Shown piece by piece: positions 1 to 5,742 of a stretch of 9,428 nucleotides of DNA. Positions within the stretch are counted from its first letter, which is position 1. Each line of letters starts with the position of its first letter. The notes under the pieces are model-generated. The model ran no database searches. It was not told where the DNA came from and worked only from the letters and a program-made list of their open reading frames with translations. Origin of the DNA: WLMZ01 sp037140375. Its GTDB lineage: Bacteria; Actinomycetota; Acidimicrobiia; Acidimicrobiales; Ilumatobacteraceae. The translations under genes were made by a program, and so were the position numbers. Location of the stretch: contig JBAXER010000093.1 in NCBI GenBank assembly GCA_037140375.1, forward strand, positions 1 to 9,428, in the 5' to 3' direction.

Positions 1-1163
1 GCGATCTTGTAGACCGTTTCATCGTCGAGGTCGACGATCTGGTCGCGGAAGATCTGCTGCGTATCGGGCCACGTGGAGTCGGTGTGCGGGTAGTCGGTCT
101 CGAACGTGACGTTGTCGACACCGATGCGGTGCAGGCTTTCGAGGCCGTGACGATCGCGGTAGAAGCAGCCGTAGATCTGGCGGAACCAGTAGGTGCTCGG
201 TGGCTCAGGAACCAGATCGCGAACGCCGCCCCATGCGCGGTGCTCGTTCCACACGTCGTCGACGCGCTCGAGGATGTAGGGGATCCAGCCGATCTGACCT
301 TCGCTGTAGGCCAGACGAAGGCGGGGGTAGCGAACAAGCAAGCCGCTGAACAAAAAGTCGCTCAGCGAGCTCATTGCGTTACCGAAGCTGAGTGTGGCGG
401 CAACCGCCGGAGGTGCATCGGCCGAAGTGGCTGGCATCTGCGACGACGAACCAATGTGCATGCACACGATGGTGTCGGTCTCGGCGCACGCCTGGAAGAA
501 GGGCTCCCAGTATCCGCTGTGCAGCGATGGCAGGCCGAGCTTGGCTGGGATCTCGCTGAACGCTACGGCAGTGACGCCGCGTGCAGCATTGCGGCGAATT
601 TCGCGTGCTGCTGCCTCAACGTCCCAGAGTGGAACGATTGGCAACGGGATGAGACGCCCGCCCGAATCGCCACACCACTCTTCGACCATCCAGTCGTTGT
701 AGGCCGTGACGCATGCGGCAGCGAGATCTTTGTCGCGCGCCTCGGCAAAGGTCTGCCCACAAAAGCGCGGCATGGTTGGGAAGCACAGCGATGCTTCGAC
801 GCCGTCGATGTCCATGTCGGCGAGACGAGCCTTGGGGTCGTAGCAACCGGGGCGCATTTCGTCGTAGGTGATGGGCGACATCGTCATGTCGTCGCGTGCG
901 AAACCAACAGCAGCCACGTGGCGCTTGTGCGGTGCGATGAGATCTTCGTAGAACCAGCAATCGGACTTTGGCGCGTCGTCGTCCCACTGGAAGTCGTACT
1001 TGGTGCCGCCGAGGTACTTCATTCCGGCGATGCCGCGTCGCTCGACGCGAGGCGCATCGGGATGATTGCGGAACTTGGCGGGAAGCCACCGCTCGAACAG
1101 ATGGGTCGGCTCGACAACATGGTCGTCGACACTGATGATCTTGGGAATTACGCGCTCGCTCAT
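1..1163 (-). CDS. Amidohydrolase family 2 (COG2159-type) metal-dependent hydrolase or decarboxylase, 3' end cut by window edge
   Basis: The reading frame is open from the ATG at 1163-1161 to the left edge, giving 387 codons with no stop. Members of this group are usually about 380-410 residues, so only a short C-terminal part should be missing. Seen: an N-terminal motif SVDDHVVEP (residues 11-19), the D-x-H-x-x-E-P form that opens this branch of the amidohydrolase-2 TIM barrels; MHIGSSS with His236 near the middle; SEGQIGW (Glu288); and FETDYPH with Asp357 near the end. His15, His236 and Asp357 are the likely metal or catalytic residues. Relatives hydrolyse C-N or C-C bonds or decarboxylate; the substrate here is unknown. 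An AGGAAA Shine-Dalgarno sequence (1173-1178) lies 9 nt before the ATG and supports this start. A 17-bp inverted repeat at 1215-1231 lies in its upstream region. The family call is firm, the reaction is not. Confidence 0.88.
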   Translation of the reverse strand, partial: MSERVIPKIISVDDHVVEPTHLFERWLPAKFRNHPDAPRVERRGIAGMKYLGGTKYDFQWDDDAPKSDCWFYEDLIAPHKRHVAAVGFARDDMTMSPITYDEMRPGCYDPKARLADMDIDGVEASLCFPTMPRFCGQTFAEARDKDLAAACVTAYNDWMVEEWCGDSGGRLIPLPIVPLWDVEAAAREIRRNAARGVTAVAFSEIPAKLGLPSLHSGYWEPFFQACAETDTIVCMHIGSSSQMPATSADAPPAVAATLSFGNAMSSLSDFLFSGLLVRYPRLRLAYSEGQIGWIPYILERVDDVWNEHRAWGGVRDLVPEPPSTYWFRQIYGCFYRDRHGLESLHRIGVDNVTFETDYPHTDSTWPDTQQIFRDQIVDLDDETVYKI

Positions 1164-1172
1164 CGTGCTGTG

Positions 1173-1178
1173 TTTCCT
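1173..1178 (-). promoter_or_regulatory. Ribosome binding site of the amidohydrolase gene
   Basis: Minus-strand AGGAAA, 9 nt upstream of the ATG at 1163. It fixes the start of the amidohydrolase. Confidence 0.6.
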
Positions 1179-1214
1179 GACTGCAATGCGTGCTAACCGT
1201 TGCGGTTGCTGGTT

Positions 1215-1231
1215 TCTGACACCGTATCAGA
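1215..1231. promoter_or_regulatory. Candidate operator, 17-bp inverted repeat TCTGA-N7-TCAGA
   Basis: Plus-strand TCTGACACCGTATCAGA has perfect 5-bp outer arms, and the next positions (C/A and A/G) are imperfect. It has the same length and outer arms as the perfect palindrome at 6978-6994. Read on the minus strand the two agree at 12 of 17 positions, and both are followed by W-A-C. Its centre lies about 60 nt upstream of the amidohydrolase ATG. Palindromes of this size are typical of TetR-family operators. That the TetR protein at 3218-3859 binds here is inference. Confidence 0.5.
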
Positions 1232-1269
1232 TTTATTTCCCGGACCCATTTGCGGAGCGACAAACGTTG

Positions 1270-1285
1270 GCGCCTGTTGCGGCGC
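1270..1285 (-). terminator. Candidate stem-loop terminator after the luciferase-like gene
   Basis: A GCGCC / GGCGC stem of 5 perfect pairs (1270-1274 with 1281-1285) and a 6-nt loop begins directly after the TGA at 1288-1286. On the minus strand it is followed by CAACGTTTG, with no real U-tract, so intrinsic termination would be weak. The 122-bp gap 1164-1285 otherwise holds only the operator-like repeat and the amidohydrolase leader. Confidence 0.3.
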
Positions 1286-2197
1286 TCAGCTCAAGATGCC
1301 AGCCGCAAATGTGTCGAGCGATCGCGAGAAATCGGCAACGGTGTTGCCGGGCAGACTGACCGTGAGACCCATCACGCCGAGCGCTTCGAGTTGGGCGATT
1401 TCGTCGCGAAGCTTGCTGGCGTCCCATGCCGCGAGATCGAAGCCAGACAGCCCCCACGGGGTGAACCAGATCTGGAGCGGTTCGGTGCGGCCATGCTCGG
1501 CGGCAAGTCGATGAGCGATCTCGATTCGACCGCTGAGATCGGCCAGTGACTCGATGCCGGGTGTGCGCAACAACCGCGATGCTGCCGCTGGACTTGGCAT
1601 GGGCACCCAACCGTCGGCCGACGTGACAGCGCGCCGTATCGCAGCGGTGGAGTTGCCGCCGATGAGGATGGGCGGACGAGGGCGCTGCACGGGCAGGGGA
1701 GCGAGCACGTTGTCGCTGGCCGCAAAGCCGGTGCCAGTGAGCGCTACGGGTGCTCCTTGCCATGCGGTGTACATGGCGGCCAAGGCCTCGTCGGTGCGCG
1801 CGCCACGATCATCGAAGGTAGCGCCCAACGCAGCGAACTCAGATTCGAGATAACCAGCGCCAACGCCAACGATGAGGCGACCGTTGCTCAGTGAGTCGAG
1901 CGTGGCCAAGCCGTGAGCCGATAGAAACGGATTTCGATAGGCAAGGATGAGCAGATTGGTCTGCAAGCGCAAGGTGGTTGTGGCCGCTGCAGCGAACGAC
2001 AAAGCCACAAACGGATCCAGCGAATGGTGTCCGCCACGGCTCAGCCACTTGGCCGATGGAAACGGATGGTCGGTGACGAACACTGCGTGGAAGCCAGCGG
2101 CCTCGGCGCTTTGGCTCAGTGTGGTGATGGCTGCGGCCGTGGCCAATTCGGGGTGCGCCGGCAGGCGGTCGGTCGGCAGACCAAGAGAGATGAACAT
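1286..2197 (-). CDS. Luciferase-like (LLM class) oxidoreductase, probably F420-dependent
   Basis: A 303-residue protein with the bacterial-luciferase-like TIM-barrel layout. The first strand is MFISLGLP (residues 1-8). The FHAVFVTDHPF segment (36-46) follows, then the TNLLILAYRNP stretch (80-90). The signature GVGAGYLESEF (111-121) is the G-V-G-x-G-[YW]-x-x-x-E form common in F420-using members. A later strand PPILIGGNS (175-183) is the usual cofactor-phosphate region. Length matches the actinobacterial LLM F420 group (about 280-310). Such enzymes use reduced F420 or FMN for hydride transfer to, or oxidation of, diverse substrates; none can be assigned here. The ATG has no clear Shine-Dalgarno, but a -10-like TATGCT ends 6 nt before it, so the mRNA may be leaderless. 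It is divergent from the dehydrogenase at 2306 and upstream of the amidohydrolase on the same strand. F420 versus FMN is inferred from motif style only. Confidence 0.88.
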   Translation of the reverse strand: MFISLGLPTDRLPAHPELATAAAITTLSQSAEAAGFHAVFVTDHPFPSAKWLSRGGHHSLDPFVALSFAAAATTTLRLQTNLLILAYRNPFLSAHGLATLDSLSNGRLIVGVGAGYLESEFAALGATFDDRGARTDEALAAMYTAWQGAPVALTGTGFAASDNVLAPLPVQRPRPPILIGGNSTAAIRRAVTSADGWVPMPSPAAASRLLRTPGIESLADLSGRIEIAHRLAAEHGRTEPLQIWFTPWGLSGFDLAAWDASKLRDEIAQLEALGVMGLTVSLPGNTVADFSRSLDTFAAGILS

Positions 2198-2203
2198 CGT
2201 CGG

Positions 2204-2209
2204 AGCATA
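2204..2209 (-). promoter_or_regulatory. Candidate -10 element (TATGCT) giving a leaderless transcript
   Basis: Minus-strand TATGCT fits the TAnnnT form of actinobacterial -10 boxes. Six nucleotides separate it from the ATG at 2197, which would put transcription start at or next to the A of the start codon. No convincing -35 hexamer is present at 16-18 nt: CTGACA lies only 12 nt upstream. Confidence 0.35.
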
Positions 2210-2253
2210 GAATCCGAGAGCTGTCAGGGTTCACTTGGTAGACATTGCAGAAC

Positions 2254-2263
2254 ACAAATTTGT
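2254..2263. promoter_or_regulatory. Perfect 10-bp palindrome ACAAATTTGT in the divergent intergenic region
   Basis: This AT-rich palindrome is the most conspicuous element of the gap 2198-2305 between the divergent luciferase-like and dehydrogenase genes. It lies 42 nt before the plus-strand ATG at 2306 and could overlap the promoter of that gene. It does not resemble the TCTGA-N7-TCAGA repeats. The operator role is inference. Confidence 0.3.
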
Positions 2264-2293
2264 TGATCGAGCGCAGCCGCTGCGTCGATGAAA

Positions 2294-2299
2294 AGGAGA
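2294..2299 (+). promoter_or_regulatory. Ribosome binding site deciding the start of the plus-strand dehydrogenase
   Basis: AGGAGA, 6 nt before the ATG at 2306. It lies inside the codons that would follow the alternative in-frame ATG at 2288, so 2306 is the real start. Confidence 0.75.
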
Positions 2300-2305
2300 C
2301 AAGTC

Positions 2306-3196
2306 ATGGGTGCACTCACCGGCAAGGTTGCCATCGTCACTGGAGCCGGGCAGGGCGTAGGCCGTTGCCATGCTGAGTTTCTCGCCTCCGAGGGCGCAGC
2401 GGTTGTGATCAACGACATCACCGATCGCGCCGAAATCGTGGCCGCTGCCATCGTGGCCGCCGGCGGTCGCGCTGTTGCCCACCGCGGTAGCGCAAGCAGC
2501 TGGACCGATGCCGAAGCGCTCATTCAGTGCGCCGTTTCTACGTTTGGCGACCTGCATATCTTGGTCAACAACGCCGGATTCTTGCGCGACGCAATGGTGT
2601 TCTCGATGGACGAATCGCAGTGGGATGCCGTGGTCGATGTGCACCTCAAGGGTCACTTCGCGCCGAGCCATTTCGCCGCGGTCTACTGGCGTGCCCAATC
2701 GAAGTTGCTCGGCGAGGGTGCGGTGCTGCCACAGCGACGCATCATCAACACCACCAGCGAGAGCGGCCTGTTTGGTGGCCCCGGCCAGAGCAACTACGGC
2801 AGCGCGAAGGGTGGCATCATCACGATGACCCTCGTGCATGCACGAGAACTGCAGCGGCTCAATGTCACGGTCAACGTGATTGCCCCTCGAGCACGCACAC
2901 CAATGACCGAGGTCAATCCCAAGTTCACCAAGCCCGAAGCAGGCTTCGACAAATATGACCCCGCCAACGTGAGCCCAATGGTTGCGTTCCTCGCCAGCGA
3001 TGCGGCCAGCGATGTCAGTGGCCAGGCGTTCATTGTGCTCGGCGATCAGGTGCACCGCATTCAGCCCACCACCATCCTCGCCTCGGTTACTGCCGGCGCT
3101 ACTCAGTGGAGTGTCGATGGGCTCATTGCCGCCAAGGACCAACTGTTTGCAGGCGCCCCAAGCGGCGTGCCTGTGTGGGGTGGCCCGCCGATGTAG
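2306..3196 (+). CDS. Short-chain dehydrogenase/reductase, MFE-2 (HSD17B4)-like 3-hydroxyacyl-CoA dehydrogenase type
   Basis: A 296-residue classical SDR. Cofactor motif TGAGQGVG at residues 12-19; Asp37 at the end of the second strand favours NAD(H). NNAG is at 88-91, the catalytic serine is within TTSESG (149-154), and Tyr164 and Lys168 form YGSAK. The stretch DESQWDAVVDVHLKGHF (102-118) closely matches peroxisomal multifunctional enzyme 2 type dehydrogenases, which oxidise (3R)-hydroxyacyl-CoA. The C-terminal tail of about 50 residues is longer than in FabG-like SDRs (about 250) and ends in PVWGGPPM. The start is set by AGGAGA at 2294-2299; the in-frame ATG at 2288 would add six residues with no ribosome site. 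It is the only plus-strand gene here, convergent with the TetR gene (21 nt between stop codons), and a paralogue of the SDR at 3878-4777. Acyl-CoA as substrate is inferred from family and context. Confidence 0.88.
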   Translation: MGALTGKVAIVTGAGQGVGRCHAEFLASEGAAVVINDITDRAEIVAAAIVAAGGRAVAHRGSASSWTDAEALIQCAVSTFGDLHILVNNAGFLRDAMVFSMDESQWDAVVDVHLKGHFAPSHFAAVYWRAQSKLLGEGAVLPQRRIINTTSESGLFGGPGQSNYGSAKGGIITMTLVHARELQRLNVTVNVIAPRARTPMTEVNPKFTKPEAGFDKYDPANVSPMVAFLASDAASDVSGQAFIVLGDQVHRIQPTTILASVTAGATQWSVDGLIAAKDQLFAGAPSGVPVWGGPPM

Positions 3197-3204
3197 GCCG
3201 GCGC

Positions 3205-3225
3205 GCTGCTGGGGTTCTCAGCGGC
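3205..3225. terminator. Candidate stem-loop between convergent stop codons
   Basis: Stem 3205-3211 with 3219-3225 (GCTGCTG / CAGCGGC, seven pairs including one G-U) around a 7-nt loop. It spans the 21-bp gap between the plus-strand dehydrogenase stop and the TetR stop, and its right arm lies in the last codons of the TetR gene. No U-tract follows on either strand, so it is at best a weak bidirectional terminator. Confidence 0.25.
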
Positions 3226-3859
3226 CAGTGAGCGAGCGATACACAAGCATTGCCAGTGTGTCGCGCATCGAGCTTGAGGGCGCTCCACGTCGGGCGATCT
3301 CATTGCGATACGGAAGCAGACGTTCGATCATCGCAATCATCGCGGTGGCAGTGACAAACGGGTGCATCGCAGCCGGCAGACGTCCGGCCGCTTGGGCCTG
3401 CTCGACCATGTGGCCCATCGAGGGGATGAGCACCAGGTTGGCGCGTGAGCGGGCCTCGCGAAACGCAGCGTTGCCCTCTTCGGCTTTGAGGTTGCGCACT
3501 CGCAGCACCGCGCTGTGGTCGTCCCAAAACGTGATGTAGGCATCGACAAACGCTTGAGCACGCTCTAACCCATCGCCGTCCTGCCACGGCTCAGTGAGGT
3601 GTGAAACCAGCGGAGCTTCGTCGAGCGTGGCCAACTCGGCGAGGGCCAAGATGGCGGCATCGACATCGACAAAGTACTGGTAAAACGTGGCGGGCGACGA
3701 GCCGATTTCGCGGGTGATGTCGACGATGCGCAACTCAAGTACGCCAGCCTCGGACAGCAATTTTGCTGTGGCTTCAAGCAGCTTGGTTCGAGTGCTTTCG
3801 GCCCGTGAGCCAAGTACGCGTCCGTCGGCACCCAAAATGGTCTTGTTCGGACGTGCCAC
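3218..3859 (-). CDS. TetR/AcrR-family transcriptional regulator
   Basis: A 213-residue protein. The N-terminal DNA-binding part spans about residues 20-68: a basic start (SRAESTRTKLLEATAKLL), the helix-turn-helix at about 43-66 with IVDITREIGSSPATFYQYF, and the usual Y-x-Y-F end of the recognition helix. The remainder is all-helical, as expected of a ligand-binding and dimer domain. The GTG start (3859-3857) sits 4 nt after an AAGGGAG sequence (3864-3870); spacing is short but no better start exists. The gene begins 18 nt after the stop of the SDR at 3878-4777, so it is probably the last gene of the acyl-CoA dehydrogenase operon. This fits autoregulation through the palindrome at 6978-6994. 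Regulators in such operons often respond to an acyl-CoA intermediate; the effector here is unknown. Family assignment is certain, target and ligand are inferred. Confidence 0.92.
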   Translation of the reverse strand: MARPNKTILGADGRVLGSRAESTRTKLLEATAKLLSEAGVLELRIVDITREIGSSPATFYQYFVDVDAAILALAELATLDEAPLVSHLTEPWQDGDGLERAQAFVDAYITFWDDHSAVLRVRNLKAEEGNAAFREARSRANLVLIPSMGHMVEQAQAAGRLPAAMHPFVTATAMIAMIERLLPYRNEIARRGAPSSSMRDTLAMLVYRSLTGR

Positions 3860-3877
3860 GCTTCTCCCTTGAAAGTT

Positions 3878-4777
3878 CTATGAACCGTACACGGGAGTGG
3901 GGTCGGGAGCCGACTGCAGCAGATCGCTGACCAGCGGTCCGATCTCGGCGGGCTCGAAGCGGGCGCCCTTGTCGAACACCGCGCCATGGTGCCAGCCGTC
4001 GGCAACGCTGAGTTGGCCGCCAGCAATTTCGAACATGCGGCCCGATACGCCACACAACTCGGAGCCGAGCCACACCACCAGTGGGCTGATGTTGGCGGGG
4101 TCCATGGAGTCGAAGCCCTCTTCGGGCTTGCGCATCATGTCGGCAAATGCTTCTTCGGTCATGCGGCTGCGCGCCGAAGGGGCGATGCCGTTGACGAGGA
4201 TGCCGTAGCGGCCGAGCTCTTGCGCGGCCACGATGGTGAACCCAGCAATGCCAGCTTTGGCCGCCGAGTAGTTGCCCTGCGAGACGCTGCCAAAGAGACC
4301 AGCGCCCGACGATGTGGTAACGACGCGAGCCTGCACTGGTGACCCAGCTTTAACCTGCGCGCGCCAGTAGTCGATGGCGTGACGAACCGGGCAGAACATG
4401 CCGCGCAGATGCACCTTCATCACGGCGTCCCACTCGTCGACCGACATATTGACGATCATGCGGTCGCGCACGATGCCGGCGTTACACACCACGGTGTCGA
4501 GACGACCGTAGACCTCGATGGTCTGGGCGATGAGGTGACCAGCTTGATCCCAATCGCTGATGTCGTCGCCGTTCACGATGGCGTCTCCGCCAAGCGCTCG
4601 AATCTCCTCGACCACTTCTTGTGCGGGGGACAAGCTGCCGCCGCTGCCGTCGAGCTCGGCACCTACGTCGTTGACCACGACCTTGGCGCCCTCGGCCGCA
4701 AACGCCATTGCGTGAGCTCGACCGAGGCCACGTCCGGCGCCGGTGATGATGACAACTCGGTTGTCGCAGATACCCAT
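3878..4777 (-). CDS. Short-chain dehydrogenase, probable (3R)-hydroxyacyl-CoA dehydrogenase of the MFE-2/HSD17B4 type
   Basis: A 299-residue SDR. TGAGRGLG at 12-19; VVVNDVGAEL (33-42) with Asp37 for NAD; a glycine- and serine-rich loop (43-50) after strand 2, as in MFE-2 dehydrogenases; CNAG at 98-101 in place of NNAG; TTSSGAG (154-160) holding the catalytic serine; YSAAK with Tyr170 and Lys174; and SARSRMTE (201-208), again MFE-2-like. From memory the closest well-known family is the dehydrogenase domain of human HSD17B4 and the mycobacterial Hsd4A group, which oxidise (3R)-hydroxyacyl-CoA in beta-oxidation. The AGGAGG ribosome site (4783-4788) overlaps the TAG of the upstream small acyl-CoA dehydrogenase and is 5 nt from the ATG, so translation is probably coupled. 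The C-terminal region beyond about 255 is an extension over FabG-like enzymes. Substrate identity is inferred. Confidence 0.9.
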   Translation of the reverse strand: MGICDNRVVIITGAGRGLGRAHAMAFAAEGAKVVVNDVGAELDGSGGSLSPAQEVVEEIRALGGDAIVNGDDISDWDQAGHLIAQTIEVYGRLDTVVCNAGIVRDRMIVNMSVDEWDAVMKVHLRGMFCPVRHAIDYWRAQVKAGSPVQARVVTTSSGAGLFGSVSQGNYSAAKAGIAGFTIVAAQELGRYGILVNGIAPSARSRMTEEAFADMMRKPEEGFDSMDPANISPLVVWLGSELCGVSGRMFEIAGGQLSVADGWHHGAVFDKGARFEPAEIGPLVSDLLQSAPDPTPVYGS

Positions 4778-4782
4778 GATGG

Positions 4783-4788
4783 CCTCCT
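4783..4788 (-). promoter_or_regulatory. Ribosome binding site overlapping the upstream stop codon
   Basis: Minus-strand AGGAGG, 5 nt before the ATG at 4777. It shares bases with the TAG (4789-4787) that ends the small acyl-CoA dehydrogenase gene, a layout expected for translational coupling. Confidence 0.65.
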
Positions 4789-5737
4789 ACAACGCTGCCG
4801 CAAATGCGGCAGCGTGTTCGTCGCTGTTTCCGAAGTGGGTGTCGAGCACGCATGCGCGTTTCCAGTAGCGCTGTGCATCGACCTCCCAAGTAAAGCCCAT
4901 ACCGCCGTGCACCTGAATGCCGGCCTTGCCGCAGAACAGGGCGCTGTCGCCAGCAAGCATTTTGGCCATGCGTGCGGTTTGCATGAGGTCGGTGCTGTCG
5001 CCGCGACCGTCGATGTTCACCGCTGCGGCGTACACCGCAGCTCGAGTGACCTCGGCCTTGGTGAGCATGTCGGCGAGCATATGTTTCACTGCCTGGAACG
5101 AACCAATGGGTCGGCCGAACTGCTCGCGCTGCATCGCGTATTGCTTGGCGAGGTCGATGCTGGCGAGGCACAGACCCAGTTGCAGCGCTGCGGTGAGCAC
5201 CATGCCATCGCGGTGCCAGATGTGCGCTGTGGCCGCGTCGGCGATGAGTTCGCCCTGAGGCAGGTGACTGACCGCGGTGATGGGCGTGAGGGCGTCGAGC
5301 GGACGCTCGGCATGCACGCCGATGACCTCGGCGGGATTCACCACGAAGAGACCTTCGGGGCGCACCACGATGAGATCGTCGAGCGATGCGAGGTGCTCGG
5401 CAACATTGACTGGCTCGCTGGGCTCAATGAGACCAACGATGCGTGAGCCGTTGGCGGCCGCTGGCATCAGCGTTGCCGCGAGGTGCGAGGCCACCAGCGG
5501 ACCAGCGACTAGCGACCGGCCCAGCTCTTCGAACGCGAGCGCAGACTCGGTCATGCCGAAGCCATCAGCGCGCAGGCTAAACACACCCACGGCACCAAGT
5601 TCTTGCCACAGCGCGCGATCGAGCGCGCCGCCGGTTTCTTCGTTGGCGCGCACCACATCGATGGTGCAGCGGCCGGTAAGAAACGAACGGATGCCCTCTT
5701 GTAGTGAGCGTTCGTCGTCGTTGAGTTCGAAGTCCAT
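4787..5737 (-). CDS. Acyl-CoA dehydrogenase, short (beta-type) subunit of a probable heteromeric enzyme
   Basis: A 316-residue protein, clearly shorter than the usual 380-400; the loss falls in the N-terminal and middle beta domains. It keeps FAD-contact motifs in the C-terminal domain: REQFGRPIGSFQAVKHM (204-220) and IQVHGGMGFTWE (274-285). It has no glutamate at the G-helix position (TAALQLGLCLASIDLA, 182-197), and the segment that would hold Y-E-G-T-S-Q is replaced by a short tail, so neither usual catalytic base is visible. This is the pattern of the smaller partner in mycobacterial alpha2-beta2 ChsE enzymes. The ATG at 5737 is chosen because MDFELNDDERSLQEG is a typical family start; the frame stays open further upstream to 6094, but those codons translate as low-quality Arg/Ala-rich sequence inside the preceding gene. 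Five nt separate it from that gene's stop; an AAGGAG (5749-5754) lies within the upstream coding end. Confidence 0.9.
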   Translation of the reverse strand: MDFELNDDERSLQEGIRSFLTGRCTIDVVRANEETGGALDRALWQELGAVGVFSLRADGFGMTESALAFEELGRSLVAGPLVASHLAATLMPAAANGSRIVGLIEPSEPVNVAEHLASLDDLIVVRPEGLFVVNPAEVIGVHAERPLDALTPITAVSHLPQGELIADAATAHIWHRDGMVLTAALQLGLCLASIDLAKQYAMQREQFGRPIGSFQAVKHMLADMLTKAEVTRAAVYAAAVNIDGRGDSTDLMQTARMAKMLAGDSALFCGKAGIQVHGGMGFTWEVDAQRYWKRACVLDTHFGNSDEHAAAFAAAL

Positions 5738-5742
5738 TGGCG

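Noticed and set aside
84..1196. Long plus-strand open frame (370 codons) opposite the amidohydrolase
   Set aside because: Its translation has no family resemblance and mirrors the minus-strand amidohydrolase, which has clear motifs and a ribosome site. It is a composition-driven shadow.
2288..2305. Upstream in-frame ATG for the plus-strand dehydrogenase
   Set aside because: The AGGAGA ribosome site lies after this ATG and at the right distance from 2306, so the six extra residues are not expected.
2231..3142. Minus-strand open frame of 303 codons opposite the plus-strand dehydrogenase
   Set aside because: It covers the SDR almost exactly but shows no recognisable motifs, while the plus strand has the full SDR motif set and a strong ribosome site.
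4379..5446. Plus-strand open frame of 355 codons opposite the small acyl-CoA dehydrogenase and the SDR
   Set aside because: It spans two real minus-strand genes and their junction, and is His/Val/Asp-rich without domain signature.
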